The notes below the pieces were generated by a model. That model was not told the origin of the DNA. It made no database searches and worked only from the letters and a program-made list of their open reading frames with translations. From the NCBI RefSeq assembly GCF_001499905.1, contig NZ_LQIS01000007.1, positions 80,566 to 144,565 of the forward strand: a stretch of 64,000 nucleotides of DNA, in the 5' to 3' direction. Position 1 is the stretch's first letter, and the number at the start of each line of letters is the position of its first letter. This document shows positions 41,701 through 49,698 of this stretch, piece after piece. Position numbers and translations under genes: made by a program. This DNA comes from Mycobacterium sp. GA-1285 (GTDB lineage Bacteria > Actinomycetota > Actinomycetes > Mycobacteriales > Mycobacteriaceae).

Positions 41701-42011
41701 GAGAGGTCCTGGGCGACAATGACTTCAATACCGCATGGACGGAGGGCGCCGCCCTTTCGGCCGAGGAGGCGATCGCCTATGCGCAACGCGGGCGCGGCGA
41801 ACGCAGGCGCCCCGACAGTGGCTGGGCCTCGCTCACCCGCGCCGAACTCGAGGTCGTCAGGCTCGTCAGCGAAGGCCTCGGCAACAAAGACGTCGCGGCA
41901 CGGTTGTTCGTGTCACCGCGCACGGTGCAGGCCCATCTCACCCACATCTACACCAAACTGGGCCTGACCTCGCGCGTGCAGCTTGCCCAGGAGGCGGCCG
42001 GACACAGCTGA
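38715..42011 (+). CDS. Class III nucleotide cyclase / NB-ATPase / LuxR-type regulator
   Basis: A 1098-residue signalling protein resembling the M. tuberculosis group Rv0890c, Rv1358 and Rv2488c. An N-terminal class III cyclase domain (about 20-190) keeps the metal-binding Asp33 (LADVEGST), Asp78 (EGDSF) and the Asn130-Arg131 pair in TINRAARL. A STAND-type ATPase follows, with Walker A GAGGAGKT at 238-245, then about 500 residues of TPR-like helices. It ends with a LuxR helix-turn-helix (about 1035-1092; SEGLGNKDVAARLFVSPRTV). ATGs at 38715, 38727 and 38769 are all possible starts. The ligand and targets are unknown. Confidence 0.9.
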   Translation: MLASMSDTSCTNSEIGPDMSKLPTGTVTLLLADVEGSTRLWETQPDAMTVAVERLDQSLTEAVAAHGGVRPVEQGEGDSFVIAFARTADAVACALQLQRAPLAPIKLRIGIHTGDIQLRDEGNYIGPTINRAARLRDLAHGGQTVLSGTTEALAVDQLPADVTLLDLGMHPLRDLPRPERVVQLCHPDLRNEFPPLRTANTIAVERLPVQLTSFVGRRTEITEIGEALAGNRLVTLTGAGGAGKTRLAVEVAATIATDFSDGVWYVDLAPITDPDMVPVTVARAFGLPDQPGQPTMDVLRRFIRDRHMLVLIDNCEHLLDSSAELIAHLLSACPALTLLTTSREPIGVTGEVSWRVPSLSLDDEAIELFGDRARRTKPDFRVTAENASTVSEICRRLDGLPLAIELAAARVRALSPTEILTSLHDTFRLLTGGARTAVRRQQTLRASVDWSHALLSEPEQMLFRRLAVFYGGFDLAAAQAVAGGERYQVLDQLTLLVDKSLVVAEDGPLGTRYRLLETVRQYAQEKLVESREGNDVRGRHRDHYTEMAALLDEPTDAEHERRLEWAEGEMDNLRAAFAWSRETSGTEDALRLASSLQPLWLTRGCIQEGLNWLGAALADHGSETADISSVYVAASVRKAQLLAQLGRADVFDEAERILATARDFGDPSLVVQALGACGIIGAAINAETAQEYYTEAAGIARDLGDSATLAQVRAHEAISCLLGGGSIPAAEAAAEEGLRIAETIGDDFVSRQCRLALAWAQIFGVDPAGGADRLGEVAEACAVAHDAMYAMYARVLQAYALAYIGDPAGAAAMAEAALHSASALFEYYEGPVHTAFGISHLASGDAAAACKAYEKALRCSGMDLQIAPTYVWAPLAPLASGDLLTARRWADDVVAATKGCGRSIALTSRSRVEIAQGELDAAERDAHDALELTVALQTGFVVPFAIDCLGQVAGEAGNHQFAARLFGAAETIRRRMGVIRFGVLEADDAARIAATREVLGDNDFNTAWTEGAALSAEEAIAYAQRGRGERRRPDSGWASLTRAELEVVRLVSEGLGNKDVAARLFVSPRTVQAHLTHIYTKLGLTSRVQLAQEAAGHS

Positions 42012-42122
42012 GGTCTTCGCCGGGCGCGGCCGGCGACCGCTCGCTTGTGCATACGGCGACGCTTTTCGGCGCGAAACGTCGTCAGATTCACGCACGAAGG
42101 AACCGCAGTGAACTTCTGCACG
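42012..42122. other. Convergent gap, nothing recognised
   Basis: This 111-bp gap lies between the LuxR-type regulator stop and the stop of the secreted protein gene. No convincing hairpin or gene was seen. Confidence 0.4.
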
Positions 42123-42656
42123 TCAGGCGCCCTGCCAGTTCTTGATGGCGTCGGCCTGCTTTTGACCCAGCTCGGTCACCAGGTCGGCCGGTGCCGGATC
42201 GTTTGCGGGGCCCTCGAATTCGATCGTCGCCGCGGTATTGCCCTCGGTGAAGGTCAACACGGCCACGGACTCGGTGCCATCGGGGGACGTACCGGTGACC
42301 ATCGTGCCGCCGGTGCCCACATCGACCGGTTGTGACTGCTGGTTCGCGACGTCGGCGGCCGCGCCGTTGAGCGCCGCCGCGGCGGCCGCCGGGTCGGCAA
42401 GCACCAGGATGGTGGTGGTGATCTGTCGTGTGCCGCCTTCACGGTGGGTGTACTCGGCCCTCACGCCGGGCTGCCCGTCGGGATTGACGGCCAGCGGCGC
42501 CGCCGTGTAGGCCAACGAGTCGGTGATCGTGTTCGGGTCGACCGGCAACGTGCTGTAGTCGGTGGATTGCGCTGCGGCCGAACCCATTCCGAGCGCCAGC
42601 GCGAATGCCGACGCTGCAACCGCACACGAGGCTCGGGCCGCCGTCGACGTCAGCAT
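42123..42656 (-). CDS. Secreted protein of unknown function
   Basis: A 177-residue exported protein. It has an N-terminal signal peptide (MLTSTAARASC..., hydrophobic to about 31, with a probable cleavage after GSAAA). The mature domain is about 145 residues with no cysteine and alternating beta-strand-like segments such as QITTTILVLADP and AVLTFTEGN. I do not recognise a family beyond mycobacterial secreted hypotheticals. The ATG 42656 overlaps the stop of the upstream small secreted gene (ATGCTGA, 7 bp), so the two are likely translated together. A GTG at 42671 is the alternative start. Confidence 0.75.
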   Translation of the reverse strand: MLTSTAARASCAVAASAFALALGMGSAAAQSTDYSTLPVDPNTITDSLAYTAAPLAVNPDGQPGVRAEYTHREGGTRQITTTILVLADPAAAAAALNGAAADVANQQSQPVDVGTGGTMVTGTSPDGTESVAVLTFTEGNTAATIEFEGPANDPAPADLVTELGQKQADAIKNWQGA

Positions 42657-42886
42657 GGGTAGCACCCCCACCCCCGCCAGCCGTCGCGCCAGAACCAGCC
42701 GGGACCGCAGCCCATGGCGCCCGTAGTGCCCTGGCAGTCGAACGCCTGGACCCTCGGTTCCACGGGCACCGTCGGGACCGGGGTGATGGTGTCGGGAGCT
42801 ACCTGGGCGGCACTGGCGGACTGTGCCGTCACAAGCGGACCCACTATCAGCGCGCCTACGGCGACCGCCGTCGCGAACCTGCGCAT
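42650..42886 (-). CDS. Small secreted Cys/Trp-rich protein
   Basis: A 78-residue exported protein with a signal peptide (ATAVAVGALIVGPLVTAQSASA), leaving about 50 residues. The C-terminus is rich in Cys, Gly and Trp (FDCQG, GCGPGWFWRD, GWGCYPC), with four cysteines likely to form disulfides. Its function is unknown. ATG 42886 has a perfect AGGAGG six bases upstream. It overlaps the next secreted gene by 7 bp, suggesting the two products work together. A perfect inverted repeat sits just upstream of the ribosome-binding site. Confidence 0.75.
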   Translation of the reverse strand: MRRFATAVAVGALIVGPLVTAQSASAAQVAPDTITPVPTVPVEPRVQAFDCQGTTGAMGCGPGWFWRDGWRGWGCYPC

Positions 42887-43172
42887 CGCATACCTCCTGA
42901 TATCGACAATTTTCTGTCGATCAAGGTACTGGGACAAGCGCTCGTATCAGGGCGGTTTTCTCCATAAATCCGCTGGGCAGCGGCATGCTGAGCCGACGAA
43001 GGAGACCGTTCACGGACAGTGGGGCGGCCATGCCGACCGGGGCCTGCTCGACCCCTCCGCCGCCGTTGCCGACCATCGGCCGAAGTTCGCGGCGAATGGC
43101 AAGCAGCACATCGAGATTCGACCTCGAGGACATGTACGCACCAAGCGGGACGCCCGGCTGTCTACGAGGCGC
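42887..43172. promoter_or_regulatory. Upstream region of the secreted pair, with inverted repeat
   Basis: A 286-bp stretch between the small secreted gene and the terC stop. ATCGACA (42902-42908) and TGTCGAT (42915-42921) form a perfect inverted repeat around ATTTTC, about 16 bp upstream of the start codon and next to the AGGAGG. It could be an operator or a hairpin affecting translation. No gene was recognised in the remainder. Confidence 0.5.
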
Positions 43173-44180
43173 TCAGCGCGAATCCAACGAATTCGTCGTG
43201 TCGTTGGCCGCTTTCTTCACATCGTGAACCCGTGTCTTGTACAGGCTGGCCGCGGTGGTGATGAGCAGCGTCACGACGATCACGCCCAGCGACAGCAGGG
43301 TCGGGATCTCCGGCACCGGGACATGCTCGCCGCCGTTGATGAACGGCACCTCGTTCTCGTGCAACGCGTGCAGCAACAGCTTCACGCCGATGAAGCCGAG
43401 GATCAACGCCAGGCCCTGCGACAGGTACACCAGCCGTTTGAGCAGATCGCCCAGCAGGAAGTAGAGCTGACGCAAGCCCATCAACGCGAACACATTGGCG
43501 GTGAAGACCAGGTACGGCTCCTGGGTGAGGCCGTAGATGGCGGGGATCGAATCCAGCGCGAAGATCAGGTCCGTGGTGCCGAGCGCGACGATGACGAGGA
43601 ACATCGGCGTCATCAGCCGCTTTCCGTTGTCCTTGACCCACAGCTTCAGGCCGTCCCATTTGTCGGTCATGCTCAGGTGATTGCGGGCGAATCTGACCAC
43701 GATGTTGTCGCCGTCATCCTCGTGATCGGTGTCGCGCGCGAGGTTGATCGCGGTGTAGATCAGGAACGCGGCGAAGATGTAGAAGACCCATGAGAACTGG
43801 TTGATGGCCACCGCGCCCAGCGCGATGAAGATGCCCCGGAAGATCAGCGCCAGGATGATGCCGACGAGAAGTGCCTGCTGCTGATACTTCCTGGGCACGT
43901 TGAAGCTGGCCATGATGATGAGGAAGACGAACAGGTTGTCCACCGACAAGCTGTACTCGGTCAGCCAGCCGGCGAAGAACTCGACACCGTACTGGCTGCC
44001 GTGGAAGAACCAGGTCCAGATCCCGAACGCGATCGCCAGGGTGACATAGATCGTCAAGGCCGTGCCGGTCTCTCGGCGCGACGGTTCGTGCGGCCGCCGG
44101 CCGATCACCACGACGTCGAACAGCAGGATCGCGATCGTCACGCTCAGCGTGATGATCCACTCGGTGTGGGAAACGTTCAC
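43173..44180 (-). CDS. TerC/Alx-family membrane protein, probable manganese exporter
   Basis: A 335-residue integral membrane protein with about nine hydrophobic helices. Intramembrane acidic residues characteristic of TerC are in TEYSLSVDNLFVFLII and FALDSIPAIYGLTQEP. TerC/Alx/MeeF-type proteins handle manganese and load secreted metalloenzymes. The GTG 44180 follows GGAGG at four bases. The leader contains a candidate yybP-ykoY manganese riboswitch, which supports a manganese-related role. It is divergent to the poly-amino-acid synthetase gene. Confidence 0.92.
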   Translation of the reverse strand: MNVSHTEWIITLSVTIAILLFDVVVIGRRPHEPSRRETGTALTIYVTLAIAFGIWTWFFHGSQYGVEFFAGWLTEYSLSVDNLFVFLIIMASFNVPRKYQQQALLVGIILALIFRGIFIALGAVAINQFSWVFYIFAAFLIYTAINLARDTDHEDDGDNIVVRFARNHLSMTDKWDGLKLWVKDNGKRLMTPMFLVIVALGTTDLIFALDSIPAIYGLTQEPYLVFTANVFALMGLRQLYFLLGDLLKRLVYLSQGLALILGFIGVKLLLHALHENEVPFINGGEHVPVPEIPTLLSLGVIVVTLLITTAASLYKTRVHDVKKAANDTTNSLDSR

Positions 44181-44189
44181 TGATCCTCC

Positions 44190-44320
44190 GGTCGTCCAAG
44201 CGCCGGAGGTCTCTTCCACCGCCACAGTCGTGTCGGCCCGCAGCACCGGTCGTCCGACGACGGCCGACGTGATGACGACACCGCGGCGAAGGAATACTCC
44301 CCTCCGCGGGCGATTCTGCC
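44190..44320 (-). promoter_or_regulatory. Candidate yybP-ykoY (Mn2+) riboswitch upstream of terC
   Basis: Read on the minus strand, the terC leader contains GGGGAGTA (44295-44302) followed after 17 nt by CGTCATCACG (44268-44277). These resemble the two docking loops conserved in yybP-ykoY manganese riboswitches (GGGGAGUA and CGUC-type). ACCGGTC at the 5' end and GACCACCGG-like sequence near the terC ribosome-binding site could close the outer helix. yybP-ykoY elements commonly precede terC/alx genes. The boundaries are approximate and I could not fold it. Confidence 0.6.
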
Positions 44321-44464
44321 AGGTAGGTGCGGATGACCGGTAGCGGGGGAAATCAAACGTCCCGCCGCCCGTTTTCGATGTTCGGCGGCCGGTCTCACAA
44401 TCGTGACCGCGACGCCGTGTGCGGGTCGGGCGACACCGGCGTTCGGCTGAGTAGCTTTGTAGCC

Positions 44465-47400
44465 GTGACTGGGGAGTTGCGGCAGGAGATCCCACCTCAA
44501 TATCTGTTGTCCCCGTTGGCGCCGGAGCCCCGCACGCTCATCGACATCCTCTACAAGACAGCCGAACGCTACCCGGAGGCGCCGGCGATCGATGACGGCG
44601 ACGTCCAGCTCACGTACGCCGAACTGATCACCGACATCGAGGACAGCGTCCAGTGGCTGGCCGTTCGGGGCATCGGCCGCGGCGACCGGATCGGGATCCG
44701 GATGCCGTCGGGCAGTTACGCGCTCTATGTAGCGATCCTCGCCGTGCTGGCGACCGGCGCCGCGTATGTTCCCGTCGACGCCGACGATCCCGAGGAGCGG
44801 GCCGAGCTGGTCCTCGCCGAGGCCAACGTGGTGGCGATCATCACCGAAGCGGGACTGTCGCGTGGGCCCGGGTCATCAAGAGGCTGGCGGGCGGCCGCCC
44901 CTCTGGGCCGCGACGATGCGTGGATCATTTTCACGTCCGGGTCCACGGGCACACCGAAGGGCGTCGCGGTCACCCACCGCAGCGCCGCCGCGTTCGTCGA
45001 CGCGGAGGCACGGTTGTTCCTGCAGGACAATCCGATCGGGCCCGGCGACCGGGTGCTGGCCGGGTTGTCGGTGGCGTTCGACGCGTCCTGCGAGGAGATG
45101 TGGCTGGCTTGGCGCCACGGCGCGTGCCTGGTTCCCGCGCCGCGCTCGATGGTGCGCAGCGGGATGGACCTGGGGCCGTGGCTCGTGGCCCGCGACATCA
45201 CGGTGGTGTCGACCGTGCCGACGCTGGCCGCGCTGTGGCCCGCCGAGGCGCTCGAGGCGGTGCGGCTGCTGATCTTCGGTGGCGAAGCCTGCCCGCCGGA
45301 ACTGGCCGACCGGCTCGCCGTCGACGGCCGGGAAGTGTGGAACACCTACGGTCCGACGGAGGCGACGGTGGTGGCCTGCGCCGCCCGATTGTGCGCAGGT
45401 GAGCCCGTGACGATCGGGTTGCCGCTGGCCGGTTGGGACCTGGCCGTGGTCGACCCGCACGGTGAGCCGGTGCCGTACGGCGCGGTGGGCGAGCTGGTCA
45501 TCGGCGGCGTGGGGTTGGCCCGCTACCTCGACCCCGACAAGGACGCCGCGAAGTTCGCGGCGATGCCGACGCTCGGCTGGAAGCGCGCCTACCGCAGCGG
45601 GGACCTCGTGCGGTTGGAGTCCGACGGCCTCTACTTCGTGGGCCGCGCCGACGACCAGGTCAAGGTCGGGGGGCGTCGCATCGAACTCGGCGAAGTCGAC
45701 ACCGCACTCGTCAACCTTCCGGGGGTGAGCGGCGGGGCGGCCGCGGTTCGGCGCACGGCCGGCGGCACGCCGCTGTTGGTCGGCTACCTCGTCAGCGCTG
45801 AGGAGTTGTTCGATCTGGCCAAGGCGCGCGGGTCGCTGGCCGAGACGTTGCCCGCGCCTCTGGTGCCCCGGCTGGTGCTGGTCGACGAACTGCCGACCCG
45901 CACCTCCGGCAAGGTGGACCGCGATGCGCTGCCGTGGCCGGTCGACGTCGGCGACGACGACGGCGCCGGGTTGACGGGGACGATGGGCTGGCTCGCCGGT
46001 CTGTGGCGCGATGTGCTGGCCGCGCCGGTGGTCGGTCCCGAGGCCGACTTCTTCGCGCTCGGCGGCGGCTCGCTGTCGGCGGCGCAACTGGTCGGCGCCC
46101 TGCGGAGCCGCCACCCGCAGGTGACGGTCGCCGACGTGTATGACCACCCACGGCTGGGGTCGCTCGCGGGATTCCTCGACGATCTCGATCCGCCGCCGCA
46201 GGTGCGTCCGCGTACGGTGACGCCGACGCCGCGTCTGACGCAGGCCGCACAGGTGGCGTTGTCGCTGCCGCTGGCCACGCTGACCGGATTGCAGTGGGTG
46301 ATGTGGTTGGCGTTGGCCAACAACGTCCTGGCCGGGTTCGTCCCGTGGACCACGCCGCTGAACTGGTGGTGGGTCGGCCTGGGCTTCGTCCTGTTCGTCA
46401 CCCCGCTGGGCCGCATGGGCATCGCGGCGCTGTGCGCCCGGCTTCTCCTCGGCGGGTTGGCGCCGGGCACCTACCGGCGAGGCGGTCCTGAGCACATGAG
46501 GGTGTGGCTCGCCGAACGGCTCGCCCAGGCCAGCGGCGCCGAAAACCTCGCGGGCGCACCGTGGTTGGTGTACTACGCACGCGCTCTGGGCAACAAGGTC
46601 GGCAAGGGCGTGGACCTGCATTCGACCCCGCCGGTGACCGGCATGCTCAAGCTGGGACACCGGAGTTCCGTCGAACCGGAGGTCGACCTGTCCGGCCACT
46701 GGGTCGACGGCGACCGCTTCCACGTCGGGCCGATCACCGTCGGGAACGACGCGACGATAGGCGCGCGCACGACGCTGTTGCCCGGCGCCGTCGTCGGCAA
46801 GAACGCCGATGTGGCCCCCGGTTCCGGTGTCATCGGCAAGGTGAAGAACGGTCAATACTGGAAGGGTTCACCCGCGGTGAAGTCCGGTAAGGCCCGTCAC
46901 CCCTGGCCCGAACACCGCCCGCCGCGGGCCCCGCTCTGGGTGACGGTTTACGGCGCCACCTCGATCGTTCTGGCCGGACTGCCGTTGCTCGCGATCGCCG
47001 CCGGGCTGGCCGTGATCGGATGCGCTGTGCGCCAGACGAATACGGTGGCGGACGCGATCGTGCCCGCGGCACTGTGGATTCCGGCAGCGACATTGGCCGC
47101 TGCGCTCACGTACGCGGCGCTGACGGTGGCCGGGGTGCGACTGCTCTCGTTGGGGGTGCGCGAGGGATATCACCCGGTGCGCAGCCGTACCGGATGGCAG
47201 ATCTGGGCCACCGAACGGCTGATGGACGCCGCGCGCACCTATCTGTTCCCGATCTACGCGAGCCTGCTCACACCGTGGTGGCTGCGAGCCCTCGGCGCCG
47301 AAGTCGGTCGCGGAACCGAGATTTCGACGGCTCTGTTCACACCGAAGTTCACGGTCGTCGAGGACGGCGCCTTCCTCGCCGACGACACCATGGTGGCGTC

Positions 47401-48370
47401 CTACGAGTTGGGCGGCGGCTGGATCCATGTGGCGAAGGCGACGATCGGTAAGCGGGCGTTTCTCGGTAACTCGGGCATCGCCCAACCGGGCCGCAAGGTT
47501 CCCGACGATGGGCTGGTGGCGGTGCTGTCGGCGGCCCCGCACAAGGCCAAGGCCGGTTCGTCCTGGCTGGGCAGCCCACCGGTTCGGTTGCGCCGCAAGC
47601 CGACCGCGGCGGACGCGCTGCGCACCTTCCACCCGTCTGCGCGGCTGAAGCTGCTGCGCGGCCTGGTCGAGACGTGCCGGATCGTACCGCTGATCGTGAC
47701 GTACGGCATCGGTGTGGCGGTGCTGCTGACCTTGCAGTGGTTGGCAGTGGGAGCCGGTTGGGGCTGGGCCGCGCTGAGCGTGGGCGCGGTGCTGTTGGTT
47801 GCCGGCGGGGTTGCCGGAGCAGCCGCCGTGATCGCGAAATGGCTTGTGGTAGGCCGCGTCGAGCCCGGCGAACACCCGCTCTGGTCCCCGTTCGTCTGGC
47901 GGAACGAGGTCTACGACACCTTCGTCGAGACCGTCGCCGCCCCATGGTTCGCCCGGGCGGCCAGCGGCACGCCGGTGATGAACCTGTGGTTGCGGGCCCT
48001 GGGCGCAGCGATCGGACGCGGCGTCTGGTGCGAGACGTACTGGTTGCCCGAGGCCGACCTGGTCACACTGGAGGAGGCTGCCGCCGTCAACCGTGGCTGC
48101 GTGGTGCAGACGCATCTGTTCCACGACAGGATCATGCGGATGGACACCGTTGTGCTGGAGCGGGGTTCGACGCTGGGCGCACACGGTGTGGTGCTGCCCG
48201 CGGCACGCATCGGCGCGGGAGCGACCGTGGGCCCGGCTTCGCTGGTGATGCGCGGCGACGCGGTACCCGCCTCGACCCGATGGCAGGGCAACCCCATCGC
48301 ACCGTGGCATGCGTCGCGCAAGAAGCGCGCCGGCACCCCGGCACCTTCGACCAGAGAAACCGCCGCGTGA
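44465..48370 (+). CDS. Pls-type membrane NRPS (epsilon-poly-amino-acid synthetase-like)
   Basis: A 1301-residue single-module synthetase with the architecture of Streptomyces epsilon-poly-L-lysine synthetase (about 1319 residues). It has an adenylation domain (A3 core FTSGSTGTPKG at 156-166, YRSGDLVRLE, then TSGKVDRDALP), a carrier domain with phosphopantetheine Ser536 (FFALGGGSLSAAQL), and no thioesterase. Three pairs of transmembrane helices (starting about 588, 822 and 1060) are each followed by a left-handed beta-helix acyltransferase-like domain. In Pls these tandem domains catalyse iterative isopeptide bond formation. The monomer cannot be read from sequence alone. GTG 44465 is the start. 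Its end overlaps the M1 peptidase start (GTGA). Confidence 0.88.
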   Translation: MTGELRQEIPPQYLLSPLAPEPRTLIDILYKTAERYPEAPAIDDGDVQLTYAELITDIEDSVQWLAVRGIGRGDRIGIRMPSGSYALYVAILAVLATGAAYVPVDADDPEERAELVLAEANVVAIITEAGLSRGPGSSRGWRAAAPLGRDDAWIIFTSGSTGTPKGVAVTHRSAAAFVDAEARLFLQDNPIGPGDRVLAGLSVAFDASCEEMWLAWRHGACLVPAPRSMVRSGMDLGPWLVARDITVVSTVPTLAALWPAEALEAVRLLIFGGEACPPELADRLAVDGREVWNTYGPTEATVVACAARLCAGEPVTIGLPLAGWDLAVVDPHGEPVPYGAVGELVIGGVGLARYLDPDKDAAKFAAMPTLGWKRAYRSGDLVRLESDGLYFVGRADDQVKVGGRRIELGEVDTALVNLPGVSGGAAAVRRTAGGTPLLVGYLVSAEELFDLAKARGSLAETLPAPLVPRLVLVDELPTRTSGKVDRDALPWPVDVGDDDGAGLTGTMGWLAGLWRDVLAAPVVGPEADFFALGGGSLSAAQLVGALRSRHPQVTVADVYDHPRLGSLAGFLDDLDPPPQVRPRTVTPTPRLTQAAQVALSLPLATLTGLQWVMWLALANNVLAGFVPWTTPLNWWWVGLGFVLFVTPLGRMGIAALCARLLLGGLAPGTYRRGGPEHMRVWLAERLAQASGAENLAGAPWLVYYARALGNKVGKGVDLHSTPPVTGMLKLGHRSSVEPEVDLSGHWVDGDRFHVGPITVGNDATIGARTTLLPGAVVGKNADVAPGSGVIGKVKNGQYWKGSPAVKSGKARHPWPEHRPPRAPLWVTVYGATSIVLAGLPLLAIAAGLAVIGCAVRQTNTVADAIVPAALWIPAATLAAALTYAALTVAGVRLLSLGVREGYHPVRSRTGWQIWATERLMDAARTYLFPIYASLLTPWWLRALGAEVGRGTEISTALFTPKFTVVEDGAFLADDTMVASYELGGGWIHVAKATIGKRAFLGNSGIAQPGRKVPDDGLVAVLSAAPHKAKAGSSWLGSPPVRLRRKPTAADALRTFHPSARLKLLRGLVETCRIVPLIVTYGIGVAVLLTLQWLAVGAGWGWAALSVGAVLLVAGGVAGAAAVIAKWLVVGRVEPGEHPLWSPFVWRNEVYDTFVETVAAPWFARAASGTPVMNLWLRALGAAIGRGVWCETYWLPEADLVTLEEAAAVNRGCVVQTHLFHDRIMRMDTVVLERGSTLGAHGVVLPAARIGAGATVGPASLVMRGDAVPASTRWQGNPIAPWHASRKKRAGTPAPSTRETAA

Positions 48371-49698
48371 CGAGAAGCAAGAAGAAGTCGACACCGGTCA
48401 TCGACCCCTACCTGCCCTCGAGCGGCAACTTCGGTTATCGGGTGTCGCGCTACGAACTCGACCTCGAGTACAAGGTCGCGATCAATCGCCTCACCGGCAC
48501 GGCGACGATCACCGCCGTGACCCTCGCGTCGCTGCGCACCTTCACCCTCGACCTCGCCGACACGCTGTCGGTGACGAAGGTCACCGTCAACGGCGCACGG
48601 CCGCAACAGTTCCGTACCAGCGCGGGCAAGCTGCACATCGCGTTGCGGGATGCGCTGGCCCCCGGGGCGGCGATGACGATCGTCGTGCGCTACGGCGGCG
48701 CCCCCAAGCCCATCCGCTCACTTTGGGGTGACGTGGGTTTCGAAGAGCTCAGCGACGGCGCGCTGGTGGCGGGCCAGCCCAACGGGGCGCAGTCCTGGTT
48801 TCCCTGCGACGATCACCCGAGCGCGAAGGCGAGCTTCCGTATGCAGATCGCCACCGAGAGCCCGTATCGGGTGATCGCGAACGGCGAGTTGGTGTCTCGG
48901 CGGGCAAGGGCCGGGATGACGGCATGGACATACGAGTTGCCCGAGCCCACCTCGACGTATCTGATCACAGTGCAGATCGGAATGTACGAACGTCATCGGC
49001 TGGCCAAGAACAGCATACCGATTCACGCGGCGCTTCCGGACCGGTTGCGCGAGAACTTCGAACGTGACTTCGCCCGTCAGCCGCACATGATGAACCTGTT
49101 CGTCAGGTTGTTCGGCGACTATCCGCTCAGCGAGGGGTACACCGTCGTGGTCACCGACGACGACCTCGAGATTCCGCTCGAGGCACAGGGGATTTCGATC
49201 TTCGGTGCGAACCACTGCGACGGCACGGGCGGCTCCGAGCGGCTGATCGCGCATGAACTCGCACACCAGTGGTTCGGCAACTCGGTGACCGCCAGGCGGT
49301 GGCGGCACATCTGGCTGCACGAGGGATTCGCTTGTTATGCCGAATGGTTGTGGTCGGAGAACTCGGGCGGCCGCAGCGCCGAGGAGTGGGCGCGGCACTA
49401 CTACCGGCGGCTCGCCGACTCGCCGCGGGACCTCGTGCTGGCCGACCCCGGGCCGCGTGCCATGTTCGACGACCGGGTGTACAAGCGCGGGGCGCTGACG
49501 TTGCACGTGCTGCGGGGACACCTGGGCGATGACGACTTCTTCGCGCTACTGCGGGACTGGACCACGCGTTACCGGCACAGCACGGTGGTGACCGACGATT
49601 TCACCGGCCTGGCATCGCATTACGCCGACGAGTCGCTGCGCCCGTTGTGGGACGCCTGGCTGTACTCGCCGCAGTTACCAGAGCTGGACACACCGTGA
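48367..49698 (+). CDS. M1-family zinc aminopeptidase, coupled to Pls
   Basis: A 443-residue gluzincin with zinc site HELAH (296-300) and third ligand Glu319, exactly HEXXH-X18-E. The exopeptidase GxMEN-type loop is present in variant form (EAQGIS). It has only the N-terminal beta domain and the thermolysin-like domain and lacks the long C-terminal helical domain of PepN. There is no signal peptide. The GTG 48367 overlaps the synthetase stop and the gene's stop overlaps the next GTG, so three genes are translationally coupled. Known poly-lysine-degrading enzymes of producers are zinc aminopeptidases, so a self-protection or turnover role is a reasonable inference. Confidence 0.9.
   Translation: MTRSKKKSTPVIDPYLPSSGNFGYRVSRYELDLEYKVAINRLTGTATITAVTLASLRTFTLDLADTLSVTKVTVNGARPQQFRTSAGKLHIALRDALAPGAAMTIVVRYGGAPKPIRSLWGDVGFEELSDGALVAGQPNGAQSWFPCDDHPSAKASFRMQIATESPYRVIANGELVSRRARAGMTAWTYELPEPTSTYLITVQIGMYERHRLAKNSIPIHAALPDRLRENFERDFARQPHMMNLFVRLFGDYPLSEGYTVVVTDDDLEIPLEAQGISIFGANHCDGTGGSERLIAHELAHQWFGNSVTARRWRHIWLHEGFACYAEWLWSENSGGRSAEEWARHYYRRLADSPRDLVLADPGPRAMFDDRVYKRGALTLHVLRGHLGDDDFFALLRDWTTRYRHSTVVTDDFTGLASHYADESLRPLWDAWLYSPQLPELDTP

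Noticed and set aside
39957..41786. 600-codon minus-strand frame opposite the cyclase/LuxR gene
   Set aside because: It is antisense to a clearly homologous gene, and its composition matches a mirror frame of G/C third-position codons.
42714..43793. Plus-strand frame opposite terC and the secreted genes
   Set aside because: It runs antisense through three better-supported genes and has no plausible ribosome-binding site or homology.
44876..46855. 659-codon minus-strand frame opposite the Pls gene
   Set aside because: It is the mirror frame of the adenylation domain, His/Arg/Gln-rich, with no recognisable motif.
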